A stretch of 64,000 nucleotides of DNA from Methylobacterium haplocladii (GTDB taxonomy: Bacteria > Pseudomonadota > Alphaproteobacteria > Rhizobiales > Beijerinckiaceae), in NCBI RefSeq assembly GCF_007992175.1, contig NZ_BJZT01000008.1:62001-126000 (forward strand), in the 5' to 3' direction. Under the pieces are notes generated by a model. That model saw only the letters and a program-made list of their open reading frames with translations, was not told where the DNA came from and did not search any database. Below are positions 38,988 through 54,170 of the stretch, piece after piece (within the stretch, counting starts at the first letter, position 1; the number at the start of each line of letters is the position of its first letter). The translations under genes were made by a program, and so were the position numbers.

Positions 38988-39003
38988 TGTAACAGTATAA
39001 CAT
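38988..39003 (+). promoter_or_regulatory. Putative Zur-type operator of the CobW operon
   Basis: TGTAACAGTATAACAT, nearly palindromic (ATGTTAT...GTTACAT on the other strand), 14 of 16 positions shared with the site before the ZnuD-like receptor. Its position close to the start codon fits repression. Confidence 0.6.
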
Positions 39004-39160
39004 TTCTTTCGACCACATCTGTCAACCGCGGTTTTCGAGAAATCGTCGACTCGTCGACACGGATGCCCGATAGCAACGTATCGGCAATGATCGCGTGCAA
39101 CCTCGCCAGCCGATGCGGCTTTTTCGAACAGGCTGCCGGTGAGCTTGGAGGAGACGGTTC

Positions 39161-39805
39161 GTGCGACCCTGGCGTGAGCGGCCGGACGATAGGCGCAGCT
39201 ACCACCACGGCAACCTCAAGGAGGCGCTGATCGAAGCGGCACGCCGCTTCATCGCGGAGCGCGGCGTCGGCGGCTTCACGCTGGTCGATGCGGCCCGTCT
39301 CGTCGGCGTCACGCCTGCCGCGCTTTATCGCCATTTCCGGGGACGCGAGGCGTTGCTGGAAGAAGTCGCCGGTCGCGGCTTCAAGGATCTCGCCGAACGT
39401 CTCGCCCGAGCCCTCGGAGGCCGCGGCACCCCGCTGGAGCGCTTCACCCGCATGGGTGAAGCTTACCTCGCCTTCGCCGAGGAAGAGCCGGGCTACTACG
39501 CGGCGATCTTCGACGTGCGCATGCCGGGCGCGGATCCGAGCCCGGACCGCCTCAACCCGTTCGACCTGCTGGTCGAGGCCCTAAGATCGACCTTCCCCGA
39601 TGGCTTCGGCGGCGTCGATCCGCGCTTCGTAGCCATGGAAGTGTGGGCGCTGTCGCACGGGATCGCCACGCTCGCCGCCTCCGGTCACCTGCCGAAGACC
39701 GGGCCGGACAAGTACGAGTTGTTGCGGGCCGGCGTGCTCGCCCTGGTTCATGGCGCTGGCGTGCCGACGAGGAGCTCCGACCCCGCCACCGATTCGGCCC
39801 CTTGA
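39161..39805 (+). CDS. TetR-family transcriptional regulator
   Basis: 214 aa. The N-terminal HTH is clear: YHHGNLKEALIEAARRFIAE, then GGFTLVDAARLVGVTPAALY with YRHFRGREALLEEV, the TetR signature. The C-terminal ligand domain resembles the TetR_C_33 (WHG-type) group. The GTG start at 39161 has GGAGGAG about 8 nt upstream. It is divergent from the CobW operon (191 nt between starts) and could control that operon or itself, but no operator was assigned. DUF2852 follows downstream. Confidence 0.88.
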   Translation: MRPWRERPDDRRSYHHGNLKEALIEAARRFIAERGVGGFTLVDAARLVGVTPAALYRHFRGREALLEEVAGRGFKDLAERLARALGGRGTPLERFTRMGEAYLAFAEEEPGYYAAIFDVRMPGADPSPDRLNPFDLLVEALRSTFPDGFGGVDPRFVAMEVWALSHGIATLAASGHLPKTGPDKYELLRAGVLALVHGAGVPTRSSDPATDSAP

Positions 39806-39865
39806 AACGACGGGTTCGGCTCCGCATGTGAATGTCGTTCACATACCACCCCGGAGCCATCACCC

Positions 39866-40348
39866 GTGAGCACGTCTTCTGCCTCCTCTCCCTGGGCCGG
39901 CGGTCGCGCCTGCCGAAGCGGTCCCTTTCCCCGCCGCTCACTCGAGATCGGCGCCATCGTCGTCGGTTTCATCTACTGGTGGCCGCTGGCGGTCGCCTAT
40001 GTCGCGTGGAAGATCGCGGGTTACCCTGCGCTCAGCCAGATGCGTGAATATGCCCAGAACGGGTCATGGAGCTTCGGGTCGTCCAGCGGCGGGTCGCGGT
40101 TCGCCAAGGCCTACGAGGCCGCAAAGGATCGCGGTCTTCACCGTTCGGGCACCGGCAACTTCGCTTTCGACGAGTACCGCAAGGCCGAACTGGACCGCCT
40201 CGAAGCCCGCCGTCGCGCGCTTCAGGAAGAAAGCCGCGCCTTCACCGAGTTCGTCGACGAGCTGAAGCGCGCCAAGGACCGCGAGCAGTTCGACGCCTAC
40301 ATGGCCAAGAAGCGCTCCGAGGGCGGTGGCCCGACCATCGACGCCTGA
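39866..40348 (+). CDS. DUF2852 membrane protein (160 aa)
   Basis: One membrane span near the N-terminus (about 26-46, IGAIVVGFIYWWPLAVAYVA), then the conserved DUF2852 C-terminal block: GNFAFDEYRKAELDRLEARRRA, split here as a helix at about 96-120, followed by FTEFVDELKRAKDREQFDAYM. It is widespread in alphaproteobacteria, role unknown. The GTG start at 39866 has GGAG about 11 nt upstream. A terminator follows 27 nt after the stop. Confidence 0.85.
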   Translation: MSTSSASSPWAGGRACRSGPFPRRSLEIGAIVVGFIYWWPLAVAYVAWKIAGYPALSQMREYAQNGSWSFGSSSGGSRFAKAYEAAKDRGLHRSGTGNFAFDEYRKAELDRLEARRRALQEESRAFTEFVDELKRAKDREQFDAYMAKKRSEGGGPTIDA

Positions 40349-40374
40349 TCCAGGCCTCGACGGTCTGCAATCCG

Positions 40375-40408
40375 AAAGGGCTCTCCGCATCCGGCGGGGA
40401 GCCCTTTT
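40375..40408 (+). terminator. Intrinsic terminator after the DUF2852 gene
   Basis: A 13-bp stem with one G-T wobble (AAAGGGCTCTCCG at 40375-40387 with CGGGGAGCCCTTT) and a run of four T. It isolates the glucan cluster from upstream transcription. Confidence 0.85.
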
Positions 40409-40568
40409 CGCATCTGCGAGATTCCTCGCAAATCCATGCTGCCATGCGGTTGTCGGTTGGCTTGGCTGCCATAAGTCCGGTGGCGGAACCGATCGCGGGG
40501 GCATGCCTTCTGCCTGAAGGCGTTACGGCCCGACCCGGCGACTTTCGAGACACAAGGATCACGGCCTG

Positions 40569-42377
40569 ATGCGGCGCAGCCATGCGATGGCCTACGGTAG
40601 CGAATTGACCGGGAACGGCGGTGCCCGCTTCGCCCTCTGGGCCCCCTCGGCAAAGGATGTGGCACTCGTCCTCGACGGCACCGACCACCCGATCCCGGAT
40701 GTCGGCGAGGGCTGGCGCAGGGCGGAGGTGCCGGGCGTCCAAGCCGGCGCGCGCTACGGCTTCCGCATCGACGGCGACCTCGTGGTCCCCGATCCGGCAT
40801 CCCGCTTCCAGCCGGACGACGTCTCGGGACTCAGCGAGCTGATCGATCCGGCCGCCTATGTCTGGGCCGATGGCGCCTGGACCGGCCGGACTTGGGAAGA
40901 GGCGGTGATCTACGAGCTGCATGTCGGCACGGCGACGCCGGAGGGCACTTACGCCGCGCTGGAGGCAAAACTCGACGACCTCGTCGATCTCGGCATCACC
41001 GCCATCGAGCTGCTGCCGCTGGCCGACTTCAAGGGTACCCGGAACTGGGGTTACGACGGCGTGCTGCCCTACGCCCCGGATGCCGTCTATGGCCGTCCCG
41101 ACGAACTCAAGCACCTGATCGACACGGCCCACGGCAAAGGGCTGATGGTCATGCTCGATTGCGTCTACAATCACTTCGGCCCGGCTGGGAACTATCTTCA
41201 CGCCTACGCCAAGAGCTTCTTCACCGAGCGCCACCAGACCCCGTGGGGGGCCGGCATCAATTTCGACGGTAAGGAAAGCGGCCGCACGGTCCGGGACTAC
41301 TTCATCGAGAACGCGCTCTACTGGCTGGACGAATACCATTTCGACGGTATCCGCTTCGACGCGGTCCACGCCATCCTCGACGATTCCGAAAGACACTTCA
41401 TCGGTGAGCTGGCCGAGACCATCCGCGCAAGGCTGCCCGGTCGCCATATCCATCTCGTTCTGGAGAACGAAGCGAACCAGGCCCGCTGGCTGGAACGCGA
41501 TGCCGACGCCAGGCCCGTCCAGCACAGCGCGCAATGGGCGGACGATCTGCACCATTGCTGGCACGTACTGCTGACGGGCGAGGATTCCGGCTACTACGAG
41601 AGCTTCGCGGACAAGCCGGTGCAGCACCTCGCGCGCTGCCTCGCCGAGGGTTTTGCGTATCAGGGCGAGCCGTTCAAGACGCTGGACGACCATCCCCGTG
41701 GGGAGCCATCCGCGCATTTGCCGCCCTCGGCCTTCGTGACCTTCCTCCAGAACCACGATCAGGTCGGTAACCGGGCGCTCGGCGAGCGCTTGTGCCAGCT
41801 GGCCGATCCGGAGAAGCTGGCGCTCGCCCGCGCCGGGCTGCTGCTGGCGCCGCAAATCCCGATGCTCTGGATGGGCGAAGAGTGGTCGGCCACCACGCCG
41901 TTCCTGTTCTTCGTCGACTTCGCGCCGGACGAGGAGCTGAACAAGGCCGTCCGCGAGGGCCGCCGCCGCGAGTTCAAGAGCTTTGCCGCGTTTGCCGACG
42001 ACACTTCGGTGATTCCCGATCCGACCGAGGGGACGACGTTTTCGCAGTCCAAGATCGATTGGGACGAGGCCGAAAAGGCTCCGCATCGCGGGGTCTGGGC
42101 AGACACCCGCAACCTCCTGCAGATCCGCCATCAGACCGTTGTGCCTCTCACCAAGACCGCGTTTCGCGGAGCTGACGCGAAAGTGCCGGCACCCGGCGTC
42201 GTCGACTGTACCTGGCGCTTCGAGGCCGGCACCCTGCGCTTCGTCGCCAATGTCGGCACCGATGAGTATTCGGCGTCGAGCGAGGGTGGTCAGGTGATCT
42301 GGTCGAGCGCCCTGTCGCGAGAGGCGCTGCAATTGCCGCCATGGACCGGCGTGTTCCTGGTCGGAGCCCCGGCATGA
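40569..42377 (+). CDS. treZ: Malto-oligosyltrehalose trehalohydrolase (TreZ)
   Basis: 602 aa, GH13_10. N-terminal CBM48-like domain (about 1-95), then the TIM barrel. Catalytic residues by motif: Asp264 in GIRFDAVHAI, Glu299 in LVLENEAN, Asp397 in LQNHDQVGNRA. It releases free trehalose from maltooligosyl-trehalose made by TreY. The ATG at 40569 has AAGGA about 10 nt upstream; ATG at 40587 is an alternative. Its stop overlaps the malQ-treY start (ATGA), so the two are coupled, which fits TreY-TreZ working in sequence. Cytosolic. Confidence 0.96.
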   Translation: MRRSHAMAYGSELTGNGGARFALWAPSAKDVALVLDGTDHPIPDVGEGWRRAEVPGVQAGARYGFRIDGDLVVPDPASRFQPDDVSGLSELIDPAAYVWADGAWTGRTWEEAVIYELHVGTATPEGTYAALEAKLDDLVDLGITAIELLPLADFKGTRNWGYDGVLPYAPDAVYGRPDELKHLIDTAHGKGLMVMLDCVYNHFGPAGNYLHAYAKSFFTERHQTPWGAGINFDGKESGRTVRDYFIENALYWLDEYHFDGIRFDAVHAILDDSERHFIGELAETIRARLPGRHIHLVLENEANQARWLERDADARPVQHSAQWADDLHHCWHVLLTGEDSGYYESFADKPVQHLARCLAEGFAYQGEPFKTLDDHPRGEPSAHLPPSAFVTFLQNHDQVGNRALGERLCQLADPEKLALARAGLLLAPQIPMLWMGEEWSATTPFLFFVDFAPDEELNKAVREGRRREFKSFAAFADDTSVIPDPTEGTTFSQSKIDWDEAEKAPHRGVWADTRNLLQIRHQTVVPLTKTAFRGADAKVPAPGVVDCTWRFEAGTLRFVANVGTDEYSASSEGGQVIWSSALSREALQLPPWTGVFLVGAPA

Positions 42378-45300
42378 GCGACCAGCTGACCCGCCTCGCC
42401 GACCTCGTCGGCATCGCCAAGGGCTACACCGACGCTTTCGGCAACGCCGTCGAGACGTCCGACGAGACCCGCTGCGGCATGCTCGCGGCGCTCGGCTTCG
42501 CCGTCGCGACCGACGATGAGATCGCGAACAGCTTGCAAAGCGTCGAGGCGCTTCGCAACGGGCTGATCCCGCCGCTGCTGCCGGCGGAAGCGCGCCGTGT
42601 GCTGCGCGTGCCGGTTCTCACCGATGGCGCGGTCGGATCGATCAGCTGGCGGTTGCTCGATGAGCGCGGCCGTGCCGTCGAAGGCCGGGCCTCCCTGTCG
42701 GCCGCCGAAAGCGGCCCCGGCTTCGACTTGCCGCCACTGACGCCAGGCTATCACCACTTGACGGCGACGCTCGGCGAGCGCCGGGGGCAGGCCTGGATCA
42801 TCGCCGCGCCGCAGCGTTGCTGGCGGCCTCGCGCCTACGCGGAGGAGGGCGCCCGCGATTGGGGCCTCGCCGCACAGCTCTATGGCCTGCGCTCGCCGCA
42901 CAATCTCGGCATCGGCACTTTCGCTGACGCGGGCCGCGCCGCAGCGGATGCCGGCCTGCGCGGCGCGTCGTTTCTGGGCCTCAGCCCGGTCCACGCGCTC
43001 TTCCCGACCGACCGCGAGAAGATCTCGCCGTATTCGCCCTCGTCGCGGCTGTTTCTCGAAACGCTCTACATCGAGCCCGGCGCGATGCCGGGCTTCGTTG
43101 GCAGCCGCGCCGAGACCTTGCTCAACGAGATGCGTCCGCGCCTCGACGCCCTGCGCGACGCCACCCTGGTCGACCACGCCGGCATCTGGGCGGTGCTCTC
43201 GCCGGTGCTCGAAGCGCTGTGGCTGGAAGCGGCCGCACGCGACGGCACCGATGCCGGCTTCGCCGCCTTTCGCACCGAAGGCGGAGAGAATCTGGAATCC
43301 CATGCCGTCTTCGAGACCTTGTCCGAGCACTTCAAGGCCGAGGGTGCGCACTGGCTCGGCGAGTGGCCGGAGGCGTTCCAGCGCGCCGGCACGCCGGACG
43401 TCCGCGCCTTCGCCGAAGCAAATGCCGAGCGTGTGAGCTTTCACATCTGGCTGCAATACCTCGCCGATCTGCAACTTCGCCAAGCCTCGCAGGCTGCGCT
43501 CGATGCCGGCATGCGCATCGGCCTTTATCGCGATCTCGCGGTGGGCGCGGATCGTGGCGGCTCCGAGATCTGGTCGCATCCCGAGCGTTTCGCCAATGGC
43601 GTCTCCATTGGCGCACCGCCGGATCTGCTCGCCCCGAAGGGTCAGGATTGGGGTCTGCCGGCCTTCCACCCGCTCGAACTGGAGCGCGATGGCCTCAAGG
43701 CGTTTCGCGACCTCGTTCAGGCCAACATGCGCCATGCCGGCGCGATCCGGATCGATCACGCCTTCCAGCTGGCGCGGCTGTTTCTCATTCCCCTCGGCCA
43801 GTCCGCGCGAGCCGGGGCCTACGTGGCGATGCCGTTCGAGCCGATGCTCGCGGTGCTGCGCCTGGAGAGCCACCGTTCCAAATGCCTCGTCATCGCCGAG
43901 GATCTCGGCACGGCCCCGGAGGGTTTCTCCGATGCGCTGATGGCGGCTGGCATCCTGAGTTACCGCATCCTCGCCTTCGAGCGTCAGGACGGCGGTGCCT
44001 TCAAGCCGCCGGCGGCCTATCCGCACGACGCGCTGACGGCGATCACCACCCACGACCTGCCGACTTTTTTGGGCTGGTGGCGCGGCGTCGATACCGACAC
44101 GCGGCAGTCGCTCGGCCTCTACGATTCCGAGCGGGCCGACGCCGAGCGGGCCGAGCGTGTCACCGAGCGGCGCCGCCTCGCCGAGGCTCTGCATTCCGAG
44201 CAGTTGCTCACGGGTGCGGAGCCGCCCGACGCCGCCCCCTTCGAGGCTGCCGCACGTTATCTCGCCCGCGCGCCCTCGATCCTCACCGCCGTCCAGTACG
44301 AGGACGTCGTCTCCGAACTCTCCCAGGCGAACGTGCCGGGTTCGACCGAGGGGCATCCCAACTGGCGGCGCAAGCTCGATCGCACGCTTGAGGCCATCGC
44401 CGCCCCCGGCGGTCCGCTCGCGAAGCTTGCCGCCTCGCTCGCCGACGAGGATCGCGGCCCGCGCTCGGGCGCCGCGCGTCTCAGCTCGCCGCCGCCGCGT
44501 GCCACCTACCGGCTACAGTTCCACGAGGGGTTCACCTTCGCGGATGCCCAGAAGATCGTGCCGTACTTAGCGAAGCTCGGCATCAGCCACGTCTACGCCT
44601 CGCCGCTGCAGATGGCGCGGCCGGGCTCGACCCACGGCTACGACATCGTCGACCATTCGCAGATCAACCCGGAGATCGGCGGCGAGGCCGGCTTCATCGC
44701 CTTCTCCGACGCGCTGCAGATGGAGGGTCTGAAGCTCCTCGTCGATATCGTGCCGAACCACATGGGCGTCGGCGGCGCCGACAATCCCTGGTGGCTCTCG
44801 GTGCTCGAATGGGGTGGTCTGTCGCCCTTCGCACATGCCTTCGACATCGACTGGGAACGCCTTGGTGCGAACCGCAAGCTCGTGATCCCGTTTCTCGGCG
44901 AGCGCTACGGCGATGCGCTGGAGCAGGGCCATCTCGAACTGAAGTTCGATGAAGCAGCCGGCGCCTTCAGCGTCTGGCACTACGAGCACCAGTTCCCGAT
45001 CTGCCCGCTGCAATATCCGACGATCCTCAACCGAGCGCTCGCGGCGCTCGGCGAGATCGGCGACGACCCGTCCGCCGACGTGCTCGCCATCTCGGAGCGC
45101 CTGCGCGGCATGAACGCGGAGACGAGCCTCGACCGCCGCCGTGCCCTGCCGGCCGAGGCCGAGGGCCTGAAGCAGGATCTCGCCGATGCCGTGCGGGCCT
45201 CGCCGCAGATCGCCGCCGCGATCTACCGGGCGCTGCAGCTCCTGAACGGCAACAAGGACTATCCCGACACGTTCGGGCCGCTGCATCGCCTACTGGAGAG

Positions 45301-47287
45301 CCAGTCTTACCGGTTGGCTCATTGGCGGATCGCATCGAGCGATATCAACTATCGCCGCTTCTTCGACGTGAATTCGCTCGCCGGCTTGCGCGTCGAGAAA
45401 TCCGACATCTTCCAGAAATCGCATGCGCTGCTGTTTCGCCTCGTCGCCGAAGGCCGGATCGACGGCCTGCGCATCGACCACATCGACGGGCTCGCCGACC
45501 CGCTCGGCTATGCCCGCGCGCTGCAGGCCGCCGTCGGCCCCGGCTTCTATGTCGTCGTTGAGAAGATCCTAGAGCCGGGCGAGAAGCTGCGTCCCTGGCC
45601 CGTCGCCGGCACCACCGGCTACGACGTTCTGAACCAGCTCGACGGCCTGCACGTCGACCAAGCCTTCAAGCCGCGGATCAAGCGCTTCTACGAGTGGGCG
45701 ACCGGCGTCGACGAACCCTACAAGTTCCAGCTTCGGGCGGCCAAGGCCGAGATCCTGGAGATCAGCTTCGCGAGCGAGCTCGAAGTACTCGCCGCGGACC
45801 TGAAGGAGATCGCCGACGCCGACCGGAGCACCCGCGACTTCTCGATGAACGCCATCCGGCGCGCGCTGATCGAGATCATCGCCCGCTTCCCGACCTATCG
45901 CAGTTACCTGCCGGGCGATCTCGACGAGAGCGACGTCGAGGCCGAGGATGTGAGCCTGATCGAGACGACGGTGCGCAAGGCCAAGCGCTGGAGCGCCCTG
46001 CCGGACCGTTCGGTCCACGATTTCGCGGCCGACGCGCTGATCGGGCGGATCGAAACGACGGGGACGGCGCGGCCCGATCCGCGGGTGATCCTCCGCTTCC
46101 GCCGCCGCTTCCAGCAGCTCACCGGCCCGGTCATGGCCAAGAGTCTGGAGGACACGCTGTTCTACCGCTTCAGCGAGCTTCTGGCCCTGAACGAAGTCGG
46201 CGGCGATCCTGGCGAGTATGGCATCGACGTGCCCCACTTCCACGCGCTCCAGGCCGCCCGCGCCCGCGACTGGCCGAACGCGATGATCACCACGGCGACG
46301 CACGACACCAAGCGCGGCGAGGATGCCCGCTCGCGTCAGCTCGCTCTGTCGGAACTGCCTGAGGAATGGGCGCGCGCCTGGGATGCCTGGCGCCGCGCCG
46401 CCGCGCCGCATCTCACGACCATCGAGGACGAGCCGGCGCCAGACCGCAACGACCAGTGGATGTTCCTGCAGGCCATCCTTGGGGCGTGGCCGCTCGAATT
46501 GCTGGAGACCGACGACGCGGACGCCATCGAAGACTTCCGCAAGCGCCTCGACGCCTATTCCGAAAAGGCCCTGCGCGAGGGCAAGCGCCGGTCGAGCTGG
46601 GTGAATGTCGACGAGGCCTACGAGGGCGCCGTGCATGTGCTCTTTGCCAAACTGATCGCGCCGGGCTCGGAGTTCCTGGTGCGGGTACGGCCCTTCGCCA
46701 AGCGCCTCGCTCATCTCGGCATGATCGCCGGGCTGGGGCGCACGGTGCTCAAGGCTACTCTGCCGGGCATTCCGGACGTCTACCAGGGCACCGAGTTCTG
46801 GGACTTCTCGTTCGTCGATCCCGACAACCGCCGGCCGGTGGATTACGGCCAGCGGGAGCGGGCGCTGTCAGAGGAGGCTTCCGCCGGCCAGCTGCTTGCC
46901 CACTGGCCGGATGGCCGTGTGAAGCAGGCGACGCTGGCGCGCCTGCTGGCCGACCGGGCCGCGCGGCCGGCCTTCTATGCCGATGCCGGATATCAGGCCG
47001 TCACGGCAACCGGCGAGCGAGCCGACCATGTCGTGGCGTATCTCCGTTCCGAGAACGGGGGCGGGGAGGGCGACCTGCTCGTCGCCGTGCCGCGCCTCGT
47101 CGGGCGCTTTATCGACGCCGGCGCATGGTCGGCCGAGCCGTTCCGGACCACCACGCTTCCGGTACCGGATGGCAGCCGCTGGGCCGACATCGTCAGCGGC
47201 GCCAGCCGATCCGCCGAGAACGGACAGCTCGACCTCGGCGCGCTGTTCGACGCGCTGCCCTATGCCGTGCTCAGGCGAACCGCCTGA
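42374..47287 (+). CDS. treY: MalQ-TreY fusion: 4-alpha-glucanotransferase + malto-oligosyltrehalose synthase
   Basis: 1637 aa with two enzymes in one chain. Residues about 1-690 are a GH77 amylomaltase: Asp461 in RIDHAFQL, Glu509 in IAEDLGT, Asp561 in THDLPTF. Residues about 705-1637 are TreY (GH13_26), starting at ATYRLQFHEGFTFADA (about 710), with Asp1035 in RIDHIDGL, Glu1063 in VVEKILEPGEK and Asp1311 in THDTKRGED. MalQ disproportionates short maltodextrins, and TreY converts a chain-end alpha-1,4 bond to alpha-1,1. Both triads are complete. The ATG at 42374 overlaps the treZ stop. The fusion would channel short glucans into trehalose formation. Confidence 0.95.
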   Translation: MSDQLTRLADLVGIAKGYTDAFGNAVETSDETRCGMLAALGFAVATDDEIANSLQSVEALRNGLIPPLLPAEARRVLRVPVLTDGAVGSISWRLLDERGRAVEGRASLSAAESGPGFDLPPLTPGYHHLTATLGERRGQAWIIAAPQRCWRPRAYAEEGARDWGLAAQLYGLRSPHNLGIGTFADAGRAAADAGLRGASFLGLSPVHALFPTDREKISPYSPSSRLFLETLYIEPGAMPGFVGSRAETLLNEMRPRLDALRDATLVDHAGIWAVLSPVLEALWLEAAARDGTDAGFAAFRTEGGENLESHAVFETLSEHFKAEGAHWLGEWPEAFQRAGTPDVRAFAEANAERVSFHIWLQYLADLQLRQASQAALDAGMRIGLYRDLAVGADRGGSEIWSHPERFANGVSIGAPPDLLAPKGQDWGLPAFHPLELERDGLKAFRDLVQANMRHAGAIRIDHAFQLARLFLIPLGQSARAGAYVAMPFEPMLAVLRLESHRSKCLVIAEDLGTAPEGFSDALMAAGILSYRILAFERQDGGAFKPPAAYPHDALTAITTHDLPTFLGWWRGVDTDTRQSLGLYDSERADAERAERVTERRRLAEALHSEQLLTGAEPPDAAPFEAAARYLARAPSILTAVQYEDVVSELSQANVPGSTEGHPNWRRKLDRTLEAIAAPGGPLAKLAASLADEDRGPRSGAARLSSPPPRATYRLQFHEGFTFADAQKIVPYLAKLGISHVYASPLQMARPGSTHGYDIVDHSQINPEIGGEAGFIAFSDALQMEGLKLLVDIVPNHMGVGGADNPWWLSVLEWGGLSPFAHAFDIDWERLGANRKLVIPFLGERYGDALEQGHLELKFDEAAGAFSVWHYEHQFPICPLQYPTILNRALAALGEIGDDPSADVLAISERLRGMNAETSLDRRRALPAEAEGLKQDLADAVRASPQIAAAIYRALQLLNGNKDYPDTFGPLHRLLESQSYRLAHWRIASSDINYRRFFDVNSLAGLRVEKSDIFQKSHALLFRLVAEGRIDGLRIDHIDGLADPLGYARALQAAVGPGFYVVVEKILEPGEKLRPWPVAGTTGYDVLNQLDGLHVDQAFKPRIKRFYEWATGVDEPYKFQLRAAKAEILEISFASELEVLAADLKEIADADRSTRDFSMNAIRRALIEIIARFPTYRSYLPGDLDESDVEAEDVSLIETTVRKAKRWSALPDRSVHDFAADALIGRIETTGTARPDPRVILRFRRRFQQLTGPVMAKSLEDTLFYRFSELLALNEVGGDPGEYGIDVPHFHALQAARARDWPNAMITTATHDTKRGEDARSRQLALSELPEEWARAWDAWRRAAAPHLTTIEDEPAPDRNDQWMFLQAILGAWPLELLETDDADAIEDFRKRLDAYSEKALREGKRRSSWVNVDEAYEGAVHVLFAKLIAPGSEFLVRVRPFAKRLAHLGMIAGLGRTVLKATLPGIPDVYQGTEFWDFSFVDPDNRRPVDYGQRERALSEEASAGQLLAHWPDGRVKQATLARLLADRAARPAFYADAGYQAVTATGERADHVVAYLRSENGGGEGDLLVAVPRLVGRFIDAGAWSAEPFRTTTLPVPDGSRWADIVSGASRSAENGQLDLGALFDALPYAVLRRTA

Positions 47288-47351
47288 GCCTCACCGACTT
47301 ACCCCCATGTGACGACGACGCGCGGAAGACGCGTGCCGAGGGAGGCCGACC

Positions 47352-50735
<3,384 letters not shown>

Positions 50736-50902
50736 GTGCGGGCGTGTAACCCGGTGCGTCGCGATACAGCATGGCTCTTGCGGGTCGCGCTAACGCCAAG
50801 ATCAGCGGTCATAGCCGCGTTCGCCGCCTTCGTTTCCGGATCTCGACCCGGGCTGGAAGGTCGTCCGAGATGCTCCCGAACCGAGACTGAGGCAGCGACG
50901 CG

Positions 50903-54154
<3,252 letters not shown>

Positions 54155-54170
54155 GGGAAGAGTTCACTGA

